Origin: Pseudomonadota bacterium
Lineage (GTDB): Bacteria; Pseudomonadota; Alphaproteobacteria; Rhizobiales; Xanthobacteraceae
DNA: 15,808 nt
Assembly (NCBI GenBank): GCA_023388935.1
Contig: JAEWFG010000326.1
Span: forward strand, 1 to 15,808
Reading direction: 5' to 3'
Position numbers and translations under genes: made by a program. Shown here piece by piece: positions 6,634 through 12,377 of the stretch. The first letter of the stretch is position 1. Each line of letters starts with the position of its first letter. The notes below the pieces were generated by a model, which did no database searches, had not been told where the DNA came from, and was given only the letters and a program-made list of their open reading frames with translations.

Positions 6634-7101
6634 ATGACCATTCAATCAAAATTGCTGTGTGCAGTTGCCGTGTCGGGATTTGCCGCACTGGTGGCGACCG
6701 CGCCAGCGCAGGCGCTGACCTCGCAGGAGTGCAGTGCAAAATACCAGGCTGCCAAGAAGGACGGCTCGCTCGGCACCATGAAGTGGAATGAATTCCGCAA
6801 GGCCCAGTGCGGCGCGGATGCGACACCAGCTGCCGCGGCTGCTCCGGCTGCCCCGGCCGAGTCGAAGCAGGCGAAGAAGGAGGCGGCCCCGGCGCCGACC
6901 CAGCCGGCCGGACCTGCGGTATTCCCGAACGCGGTCGACCCGAAATATTCCAAGGAGACCGCCGGCAAGGCCCGCCTCCACACCTGTGTCGACCAGTACA
7001 ATGCCAACAAGGCGTCCAACGGCAATGGCGGCATGAAGTGGATCGAGAAGGGCGGCGGCTATTACAGCGAATGCAACAAGAAGCTGAAGGGCGCTGCCTG
7101 A
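6634..7101 (+). CDS. Secreted protein with two Cys-MKW-Cys modules (155 aa), unknown function
   Basis: No named family is recognised. The 155-residue product has a Sec signal ending ATAPAQA (about residue 27), so the mature protein is periplasmic or extracellular. Two related modules follow. Module 1 (31-59) has C33, Y37, A39, MKW at 49-51 and C59. Module 2 (116-147) has C118, Y122, A124, MKW at 134-136 and C147. They are joined by an Ala/Pro/Lys linker (61-100) that is probably disordered. Each module likely forms a helical hairpin closed by one disulfide, similar in plan to the PsiF repeat of the divergent neighbour. The ATG is preceded by AAGGAGGAGA, the strongest ribosome site in the window, suggesting high expression. 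A perfect hairpin terminator follows the stop. Confidence 0.85.
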   Translation: MTIQSKLLCAVAVSGFAALVATAPAQALTSQECSAKYQAAKKDGSLGTMKWNEFRKAQCGADATPAAAAAPAAPAESKQAKKEAAPAPTQPAGPAVFPNAVDPKYSKETAGKARLHTCVDQYNANKASNGNGGMKWIEKGGGYYSECNKKLKGAA

Positions 7102-7117
7102 GCTTCGAATTGATGCG

Positions 7118-7144
7118 ATGGCCGGAGCAATGCTCCGGCCATTT
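7118..7144 (+). terminator. Rho-independent-type terminator after the Cys-MKW-Cys gene
   Basis: ATGGCCGGAGC (7118-7128) and GCTCCGGCCAT (7132-7142) form a perfect 11-bp stem with loop AAT, 16 bases after the stop. The T-tract is short (TTT then C). Confidence 0.65.
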
Positions 7145-7219
7145 CGCCGAGGACACGCACTATAAATCTTCGTCTATGACCGCCTCGCTCCGATACGGTG
7201 GCGCAGACGGGCCCGTTGT

Positions 7220-7265
7220 AAAAGGCTGCCGGCCGAAGTTTCGGGGAGGCGACATGGCCGGCAGC
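7220..7265 (-). terminator. Rho-independent terminator of the outer-membrane protein gene
   Basis: On the minus strand GCTGCCGGCC (7265-7256) pairs perfectly with GGCCGGCAGC (7234-7225) around a 21-base loop, then C and TTTT (7223-7220). It lies 25 bases beyond the stop of the gene ending at 7291. Confidence 0.65.
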
Positions 7266-7290
7266 GAGGTGGGACAAGGCAGCGTGCTTC

Positions 7291-8061
7291 CTAGTAGCGC
7301 CCGGTGCCAGCGCCGCCAAAGTGGTAATCAATTCGCGCAGTGACGAGGTCGATATCCTGGCTGATGTCCTCGTTGCGGGTAGTGACGCCGAGATTGCCCG
7401 GCGCAACGCCGGTAAATGCGCTGTTGTTGGTCCCCATGAAGAGATGGTCGTATTCGAGACCGACAGACCAATTCGGCGCAAAGCCATACGCGAAGCCGAC
7501 GCCGACGGCGCCGCCCCAGCGCGTGTCGTTGGCTGAACTCAATTCAATGCCGGTTGCGTTCGAAAGGCTGGAATATTGGTTGTCCGTGACTGCCGCACCG
7601 CCCTTCACGTAGAGCAACACGTTATTCCACGCGTAGCCGACCTGCCCGGTGAACAAACCGTATGCGTCGACTTTGCTCTGGTTCGTGATGCCGGGAAATA
7701 CGAGGCTCTGGTTGGATCCGGAGAAGTTGGCCCAGTTGCCCTGCGCTTCGACGCCAAACACCCAGGAAGCCGCCTGCCAGCGATAGCCGATTTGACCGCC
7801 GACAGTACCGCCCGAGCCGGTGCCGCAGCCCTCGGCCGCGCTCGGAGTAACCGGCGTGCCGAAGAAGCTCGTGTTGCTCCAGCAGTTTCTATTCCATCCA
7901 CCGCCGCCATCGATACCCGCGTAGAATCCACTCCAGTCATACGCAGGCGACGCGATCGGTGGGGCTTTCGTTGGCATATATGTGCGCGCAGGCAGATCAG
8001 CTGCAGACGCCGGCCCAGCGATCGCAGCGAGACCAGCAACACCGAGAAACAGTCTCTTCAT
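7291..8061 (-). CDS. Outer-membrane beta-barrel protein (Omp25/RopB-like, PF13505)
   Basis: The 256-residue product has a signal peptide (MKRLFLGVAGLAAIAGPASA) followed by ADLPARTY, the usual mature start of rhizobial Omp25/Omp31/RopB proteins. YDWSGFYAGIDGGGGW is the family's first strand. Alternating hydrophobic strands (VGGQIGYRWQ, WVFGVEAQGNW, YGLFTGQVGYAWNNVLLYVKGG, WGGAVGVGFAYGFAPNWSVGLEYDHL) make up an eight-stranded barrel, closing with VTARIDYHFGG. Such proteins are abundant structural or pore-forming components of the outer membrane. Two cysteines in the first loop (C61 and C79 region) are unusual for a porin and may pair. The ending GGAGTGRY lacks the terminal aromatic right at the C-terminus seen in many barrels. 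The ATG follows TAGGGGA. Confidence 0.88.
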   Translation of the reverse strand: MKRLFLGVAGLAAIAGPASAADLPARTYMPTKAPPIASPAYDWSGFYAGIDGGGGWNRNCWSNTSFFGTPVTPSAAEGCGTGSGGTVGGQIGYRWQAASWVFGVEAQGNWANFSGSNQSLVFPGITNQSKVDAYGLFTGQVGYAWNNVLLYVKGGAAVTDNQYSSLSNATGIELSSANDTRWGGAVGVGFAYGFAPNWSVGLEYDHLFMGTNNSAFTGVAPGNLGVTTRNEDISQDIDLVTARIDYHFGGAGTGRY

Positions 8062-8501
8062 GTTTTGAATCCCCTATCCGCTTGAGTGTCGACACGCGCG
8101 AGCTTAGGGAGATTTCGGCCGATGTATCGTGAAATTCCGGCAAGATGGATGAACGTGGAATTAGCCATCACTTTGCCTTCGCATTCAGATTGCTGACCAT
8201 TTTCGTCCGTCGTCGGAGCGTCGTAAGTCCGCCGTCAGGATTGACCTGCCGAACACAAGAGTTTGATGTGTCGCCGCTCACTCGATGACGCTTGCGCGCT
8301 AAGAAAAAGGGGCCGCTGTCTTGGACAACGACCCCTCCCGGGTTGCAACGAATGCGGACTGAAATGCCTTATCTCGCCCGGAAGCCCCAGCGTACCGCCG
8401 GAATCGTTAGAAACATCGATTTATATTGTTTCGACTGATGTCTCATCGGCATCGACGCGACCGAGTGTTCCGCGTGCATTTCCGGTTTAACGAGTCCACG
8501 C
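8062..8501. other. 440-bp intergenic region between the outer-membrane protein gene and the TetR gene
   Basis: Nothing here looks like a convincing protein gene. A 75-codon plus-strand frame at 8263-8490 has no ribosome site and no protein-like composition. The left part must carry the promoter of the outer-membrane protein gene, but I see no clear boxes. The right part holds one clear structure, the minus-strand terminator at 8304-8336, and an AT-rich patch with TATAAA at 8425-8420 (minus). Confidence 0.7.
8304..8336 (-). terminator. Strong Rho-independent terminator, 165 bp beyond the TetR gene
   Basis: On the minus strand AGGGGTCGTTGTC (8336-8324), loop CAA, GACAGCGGCCCCT (8320-8308) gives a 13-bp stem with two G-T pairs, followed by TTTTCTT. 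This is the most canonical terminator in the window. It ends either the tetR message with a long 3' tail or a separate short transcript. Confidence 0.75.
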
Positions 8502-9050
8502 CTAGTCCAACAGCTTCTCCGCCGATTTCGCCACGAGCTGCGATCGTTTGCGCGGGCCGCGCCCGACGAACAACAGGCTCTGGCCGAAGATGAAGCAGTA
8601 GAACAGGAAGGCCTGTGCATCGGCCTCCTCGGCTGCGAGCCCGGTCGCGCGATAGAGTTCGGCGACGTGCTTCAACCGGGCCGCATCCACGCTTGCAACC
8701 GCAGCCGCTGCGCCCTCGTCCGAGCGGGCCCATTGCCGGATCGCAAGCTCGATCGCCATGCCCTCCGAGTTCAGTCGTTCGGAATAGAGCTGGATCAGCG
8801 CCTTCAGCCGCTCGCGGGGGTCTTGGCCATCGAGGTTTGTTTGCTGCGCGATCGCCGCCACGCGTCCCTCGCGCCAGCGTTCCAGCATCGCATCGAGTAA
8901 CGCGGCGCGGTCGGCGAAGCGGCGGTAGAAGCCTCCCTTGGTGACGCCCAGGTTCTTGGCGAGGACCTCGACCCGCACCCCCTCGACCCCGGATTTGGCG
9001 AGCTCGGTAAATCCTGCCTCGACCCAGACATCGCCCTTGCCGTCGCTCAT
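8502..9050 (-). CDS. TetR/AcrR-family transcriptional regulator
   Basis: The 182-residue protein has an N-terminal helix-turn-helix at about 24-47 (VRVEVLAKNLGVTKGGFYRRF), with the LGVTKGGFYRRF recognition helix typical of the family, then DRAALLDAMLERW. The rest is a helical ligand and dimer domain. Size and layout are normal for TetR proteins. It is divergent from two acyl-CoA thioesterase-like genes. The 108-bp gap has two 18-bp palindromes of the form TGATACGGT-N0-ACCGTATCA, so it probably represses both itself and the thioesterases. An acyl-CoA or related lipid signal is the likely inducer, inferred only from the target genes. The ATG at 9050 follows GTGAGG. Confidence 0.9.
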   Translation of the reverse strand: MSDGKGDVWVEAGFTELAKSGVEGVRVEVLAKNLGVTKGGFYRRFADRAALLDAMLERWREGRVAAIAQQTNLDGQDPRERLKALIQLYSERLNSEGMAIELAIRQWARSDEGAAAAVASVDAARLKHVAELYRATGLAAEEADAQAFLFYCFIFGQSLLFVGRGPRKRSQLVAKSAEKLLD

Positions 9051-9071
9051 GAAGGAAGCCTCACCGGTTCT

Positions 9072-9089
9072 TGATACGGTGCCGTATTG
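9072..9089. promoter_or_regulatory. Putative TetR operator, site 1
   Basis: TGATACGGTGCCGTATTG is an imperfect palindrome with core ATACGG/CCGTAT. It lies 22 bases upstream of tetR and shares TGATACG and CCGTAT with site 2, whose centre is 35 bp away. Confidence 0.6.
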
Positions 9090-9115
9090 CTAGCGCAGTG
9101 CGGCTCTGATACGCT
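9087..9115 (+). promoter_or_regulatory. Candidate thioesterase promoter between and within the operators
   Basis: TTGCTA (9087-9092) and TACGCT (9110-9115) are 17 bases apart. The -35 touches operator 1 and the -10 lies in operator 2, so a bound repressor would block it. The start would be near 9122. Confidence 0.4.
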
Positions 9116-9124
9116 ACCGTATCA
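9107..9124. promoter_or_regulatory. Putative TetR operator, site 2
   Basis: TGATACGCTACCGTATCA is an 18-bp palindrome with a single mismatched pair. It lies 34 bases upstream of the first thioesterase gene and is the better of the two sites. Confidence 0.7.
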
Positions 9125-9158
9125 ATAGACGAAAAGGGCAGAGCGAGAAGGGCAGGGA

Positions 9159-9593
9159 ATGGCGATGGAGCAGGAGGCGACCTATCGCGGTACGGTCTAT
9201 CCGTGGCAGTGCGATCACGTCGGCCACATGAACATCATGTGGTATGTCGGCAAATTCGACGAGGCCAACTGGAATCTGTTCGCCCGCCTGGGGCTGACGC
9301 CGAGCTATTTGCGCATCTCCGGCCGCGGCATGGCCGCCGTGCAGCAGAACATCACTTACAAGCGCGAGCTGCTCGCCGGCGACATCGTCGAGATCCGCAG
9401 CCATCTGCTGGAGGTTCGCGACAAATCGATCCGCTTCAGGCACGACATGATGAATGCCGAGACCGGCGAGATCGCCGCGACGTGCGAGATCACGGGTGTG
9501 CATTTGGATCGTCAGCTGCGCAAATCCGCGCCGTTCGCCGACGCCATCCGCGAGGTCGCCATGAAACACCTTTTCGAACCGGCCGAAGCTTGA
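9159..9593 (+). CDS. Acyl-CoA thioesterase, hot-dog fold (4HBT-like)
   Basis: The 144-residue protein matches the 4-hydroxybenzoyl-CoA thioesterase type: YPWQCDHVGHMNIMWYVGKFDEA at 14-36 carries the D-H-x-G-H-M-N signature with Asp19 in the catalytic position, followed by the long central helix. Later strands (VQQNITYKRELLAGDIVEIRS, SIRFRHDMMNAETGEIAA) fit the hot-dog sheet. It would hydrolyse an acyl-CoA thioester in the cytoplasm; the acyl group cannot be read from the sequence. The ATG at 9159 follows AGAAGGGCAGGG; a second in-frame ATG at 9165 is possible. It is first in a two-gene unit, with three bases between its stop and the next start, divergent from tetR. Confidence 0.87.
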   Translation: MAMEQEATYRGTVYPWQCDHVGHMNIMWYVGKFDEANWNLFARLGLTPSYLRISGRGMAAVQQNITYKRELLAGDIVEIRSHLLEVRDKSIRFRHDMMNAETGEIAATCEITGVHLDRQLRKSAPFADAIREVAMKHLFEPAEA

Positions 9594-9596
9594 ACC

Positions 9597-10073
9597 ATGG
9601 CTGCATTCGAACCGAAAAACCCGGACTACCGTACCGCCGCCGCCGCGCTGTTCGAGGGGCAGGAGGCGATGCGCACGCTCGGCATCTCGATCGCCCGTCT
9701 CGCGCCGGGCGAGGTCGAACTGGCGATGCTGCATTCGTCCGCCTTCACGCAGCAGAACGGATTCGTGCACGCCGGCATCATCACCGCCGGGCTCGACAAC
9801 GCCTGCGGCGTTGCCGCCTTCACCTTGATGCCGCGCGAGGCCGATATCCTCACCGTCGAGTTCAAGACCACGTTGCTCGCACCCGCCCGCGGCGAGCGTT
9901 TTGTCTTCAAGGCCGAGGTCATCAAGCCGGGCCGCACGCTGACCTTCTGCGAGGCCAGGGCGTTCGCCGAACATGACGGCAAGACCACACTGATTGCCGC
10001 CATGACCTGCACGCTGATGGCGATGCTGCCCCGTGCTGCGGCTCCGCGCGAACCGCGCATGTCCCACGCCTAG
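9597..10073 (+). CDS. PaaI-type thioesterase, hot-dog fold
   Basis: The 158-residue protein carries QQNGFVHAGIITAGLDNACG (52-71), the N-G-x-x-H-(G/A)-G-x6-D helix of PaaI/YdiI-type thioesterases (H58, D67). It is followed by VEFKTTLLAPARGERF, the usual central strands in which substrate contacts lie. The common HGG is HAG here. Its start is only three bases after the preceding thioesterase stop, so the two are probably translationally coupled and under the same TetR control. The two genes are different hot-dog subfamilies rather than a recent duplication, so they may have different acyl-CoA substrates or act in successive steps. No obvious ribosome site is needed beyond the end of the first gene. 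Confidence 0.87.
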   Translation: MAAFEPKNPDYRTAAAALFEGQEAMRTLGISIARLAPGEVELAMLHSSAFTQQNGFVHAGIITAGLDNACGVAAFTLMPREADILTVEFKTTLLAPARGERFVFKAEVIKPGRTLTFCEARAFAEHDGKTTLIAAMTCTLMAMLPRAAAPREPRMSHA

Positions 10074-10078
10074 TACGA

Positions 10079-10107
10079 TTGACAAGCCTGCGGTCGCATC
10101 CCTTGAT
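10079..10107 (+). promoter_or_regulatory. Weak candidate promoter upstream of the DsbA-family gene
   Basis: TTGACA (10079-10084) is a perfect -35 but the box 17 bases on (CTTGAT, 10102-10107) is a poor -10. The gene starts 150 bases later, so the leader would be long. Confidence 0.25.
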
Positions 10108-10256
10108 GCCTGAGCGCCCTGGTGACCTCGTTCCTGGTGCGGCCGGAGGTCTCGCTGCTGGTGCGATGACATGGCGGCTGCAACACTCTATACGGGGCGT
10201 AACAATTCCTGGCTCCACAACGTATTGGCGGAGATGGGACCGAAACGGGACGAGAT

Positions 10257-10916
10257 ATGACTGGATTCAGGAACAACCGCCTTGTGCCGACACGGCGCGC
10301 GGCGTTGACGCTGATCGGGGCGGGCGCCCTTGCAGTGGGTGGGATCGCCTCGGCGCGCGCGGCGGCCGACGATGACGAGGTGCTGACCGAAAGCAGGGTG
10401 CTGCGCGATCCCGACGTTCCCGTGGCCGGCAACCCCGACGGAAACATCTCCATCGTCGAATGGTCCGACTACAATTGCCCCTATTGCCGCAAGATCGAGC
10501 CCGAGCTGCGCCAGGTCGTGCAGGACGACGGCAAGGTCAGGCTGGTGATGAAGGACTGGCCGATCCTCGGTCCAGTGTCGGTCACGGCGGCGCGGATGGC
10601 GCTTGCCGCCAAATTTCAGGACAAGTACCACAAGGCCCATGACGCCATGATGGGTGTCAGCTCGCGCCTGACCGAGCCGCGCATCAACGAGCTGCTCGCG
10701 GCCGCCGGCGTCGACATGGACCGCCTCAAGCGCGATCTCACCGACCACGCCAAGGACATCGACGCCATCCTCAAGCGCAACAACGAGCAGGCCGAAGCCT
10801 TCGGTTTCCGCGGCACCCCGTCCTTCATCGTCGGCAAGTACCGCGTGCCGGGCGTGCTCAGCATGGCCGAGTTCGAGCAGGTCATCGCCGACGCCCGCAA
10901 GGCCAAGATGAACTGA
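10257..10916 (+). CDS. DsbA-family thiol:disulfide oxidoreductase (ScsC/Com1-like)
   Basis: The 219-residue product has an N-terminal export signal, PTRRAALTLIGAGALAVGGI, with a twin-arginine-like RR pair and cleavage near ASARA (about 35). Tat export is possible but Sec cannot be excluded. The thioredoxin fold follows: ISIVEWSDYNCPYCRKIEPEL has the CPYC active site at 74-77, the inserted helical domain spans about 110-175, and GFRGTPSFIVG has the cis-proline T187-P188. CPYC is typical of ScsC/Com1/BdbD-type proteins rather than E. coli DsbA (CPHC). It probably oxidises or shuffles disulfides in the periplasm. DsbB at 4339-4890 could reoxidise it, but no other Dsb gene is adjacent. The ribosome site is weak (GGGACGAG). 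A hairpin terminator follows. Confidence 0.9.
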   Translation: MTGFRNNRLVPTRRAALTLIGAGALAVGGIASARAAADDDEVLTESRVLRDPDVPVAGNPDGNISIVEWSDYNCPYCRKIEPELRQVVQDDGKVRLVMKDWPILGPVSVTAARMALAAKFQDKYHKAHDAMMGVSSRLTEPRINELLAAAGVDMDRLKRDLTDHAKDIDAILKRNNEQAEAFGFRGTPSFIVGKYRVPGVLSMAEFEQVIADARKAKMN

Positions 10917-10945
10917 CGCGAGCAGCGTTCATTGCACTCAACACA

Positions 10946-10977
10946 AAGGCGCCGCCGCAGGCCCGCGACGGCGCCTT
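10946..10977. terminator. Shared terminator hairpin between convergent genes
   Basis: AAGGCGCCG (10946-10954) and CGGCGCCTT (10969-10977) form a perfect 9-bp stem 30 bases after the DsbA-family stop. Both flanks carry short T-tracts on the relevant strand (TTGTT on plus, TTTGTGTT on minus), so it can serve both that gene and the small gene ending at 10996. Confidence 0.6.
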
Positions 10978-10995
10978 GTTCATGATACGACGTCG

Positions 10996-11202
10996 TTACC
11001 TCGACGAAATCCGGACCCAGTCCTTGTGCGCGCGATCGCGCAGCGCATCCCAATCGGCCTTCGCGACATCCCAGTTGACGATGGTGCGATTGGTGGTCGC
11101 GACCTCGCCATTGGCGACCGACGACGTCTGCATGGAGTCATAGACGTACACGCCGCAGCCGAGCAGCAGCGCGCCCAAAATCATTCCGAAAAAAGTCTGC
11201 AT
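10996..11202 (-). CDS. Small membrane-anchored protein (68 aa) under an EcfG-type promoter
   Basis: No named family is recognised. The 68-residue product is MQTFFGMILGALLLGCGVYVYD, a single N-terminal membrane segment (about 4-21), then a polar tail with IVNWDVAKADWDALRDRAHKDW, likely a short amphipathic helix facing the periplasm or cytoplasm. Cys16 sits in LLLGC, which loosely resembles a lipobox, but the missing positive N-terminus argues against a lipoprotein. The frame is open upstream to 11295, but the ATG at 11202-11200 is chosen because a good GGAGG lies six bases before it and the stress promoter at 11228-11253 is placed exactly for this start. Likely part of the general stress response; molecular role unknown. 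Confidence 0.75.
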   Translation of the reverse strand: MQTFFGMILGALLLGCGVYVYDSMQTSSVANGEVATTNRTIVNWDVAKADWDALRDRAHKDWVRISSR

Positions 11203-11227
11203 GGCGAACCTCCGGTGATGGCCGGAT

Positions 11228-11253
11228 AACGTCGAGCCGAATTGATGGGTTCC
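11228..11253 (-). promoter_or_regulatory. EcfG (general stress response) promoter GGAAC-N17-CGTT
   Basis: On the minus strand GGAAC (11253-11249), 17 bases, CGTT (11231-11228) matches the consensus of the alphaproteobacterial EcfG sigma factor. Transcription would begin near 11220, about 18 bases before the ATG of the 68-aa membrane protein, with GGAGG in between. Confidence 0.7.
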
Positions 11254-11284
11254 GCGGCAGTGCGGCGCAGCTTGGATGGAGCGT

Positions 11285-12355
11285 TCATCCCCCATTCAGC
11301 CATTGCAGCAGCTCCGCGTTGATCTCGCGCGGATAGGTGTGGCTGAGATCTTCGATCTCGCGATAGGTGACGTCGGCGCCAGCCGCTGAGAGCGCCGCCT
11401 GCGTCTGGCGCGCGGTCTGCACGGGAAACATCCAGTCGAGCTTGCCGTGGGTGATGAAGATCGGCAGTTCCTGCATGCGCGTGGCGTCAGCCATTTCCGC
11501 CATCAGCGGATGGAAGGTTGCCGAGACCGGCGCAAGATGCGTGAAGGGCGAGGCGCCGTCGAGGCCGGTGACATAGCTGAAGGTGCCCCCGTCGCTCATG
11601 CCGGTCAGCAGCATGCGCGAGGCGTCGATGGTCCAGCGGCTGCGCACTATTTCCAGGATGCGCATGAGGTTGGGCGTGTCGGCATCGTCGCCCATCAGCG
11701 CCCAAGTCGGGCCGATCGCGGTCGGCGCCACCAGGATCGCACCGAGGCTGCGCGCATCGCGCAGCCAGCTCCACAAAAAACCGCGGCCGTTGCCGCTGCC
11801 GCCATGCAACGCCATCACCAATGGCATCGCGCGATCGGGCGAATGATATTCGGGCACATAGACCGAGAAGCCGCCGCGGCTGCCGGGATCGTTGTGGTCG
11901 TGGAAGATGCCGGTGTGTTCGCCAGCGCCTCCTTCCAGGCTCGCCAGCAGGGATTCATCCTCGCGCCTCGCGGAGTTGAGGAAGAAGCTGCTCACCGGCG
12001 GAAACTGCGCTGCCAGCGGATAAAGCGCCTCCTGCGCGCGCGGGACGTGACGCAGCGCGCGGAAGACGGCGACGAGATCGCCGTTGCCGCGCTCAACCTC
12101 GCGTATGCCGGCAAAGGCGGAGAGCGTCTCGTTGCAGGCGCGATCCAGTCGCTCGCGCAGTCCGGCGAACTGCTCGGGCCATTCCCCGATCGCCGCGTGT
12201 GCGGCCTGTAGCGTTTCGTCGCGCGTGCCGATCGCGTTCATCACCGACGCAAACGCCGGCGGGTGCAAATGCCGTTGGAAGAAGCCGAGTGCTTCCAGCG
12301 CATTGAGCAGAGGCGGCAGCACGGCCACGATGTCGTCGACCACGGCCTCGCTCAT
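11285..12355 (-). CDS. Alpha/beta hydrolase (esterase/PHB-depolymerase-like) with N-terminal helical extension
   Basis: The 356-residue cytoplasmic protein has two parts. Residues 1-140 form a helical region of no family known to me. Residues 160-356 form an alpha/beta hydrolase: the oxyanion strand PLVMALHGGSGNG (178-190), nucleophile elbow GMSDG (252-256, Ser254), acid in ITHGKLDWMFPV (Asp307) and base in LSHTYP (His339). The motif set is closest to phospholipase/carboxylesterase and LpqC-like esterases. There is no signal peptide. The ATG at 12355 follows GAGGAAG, 22 bases after the stop of the upstream HtrA-like gene, so the two form a tight operon. The triad is intact, unlike that of its partner. 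The substrate is not deducible from sequence. Confidence 0.85.
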   Translation of the reverse strand: MSEAVVDDIVAVLPPLLNALEALGFFQRHLHPPAFASVMNAIGTRDETLQAAHAAIGEWPEQFAGLRERLDRACNETLSAFAGIREVERGNGDLVAVFRALRHVPRAQEALYPLAAQFPPVSSFFLNSARREDESLLASLEGGAGEHTGIFHDHNDPGSRGGFSVYVPEYHSPDRAMPLVMALHGGSGNGRGFLWSWLRDARSLGAILVAPTAIGPTWALMGDDADTPNLMRILEIVRSRWTIDASRMLLTGMSDGGTFSYVTGLDGASPFTHLAPVSATFHPLMAEMADATRMQELPIFITHGKLDWMFPVQTARQTQAALSAAGADVTYREIEDLSHTYPREINAELLQWLNGG

Positions 12356-12377
12356 CGCCGCTTCCTCAGGCTCGGGG

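Noticed and set aside
8263..8490. 75-codon plus-strand ORF between the outer-membrane protein and TetR genes
   Set aside because: There is no ribosome site, the composition is rich in Cys, Ser and Arg, and it runs through the minus-strand terminator.
9114..10172. 352-codon minus-strand ORF over both thioesterase genes
   Set aside because: It is antisense to two recognisable hot-dog enzymes and rich in His/Arg/Gln as expected from a shadow frame.
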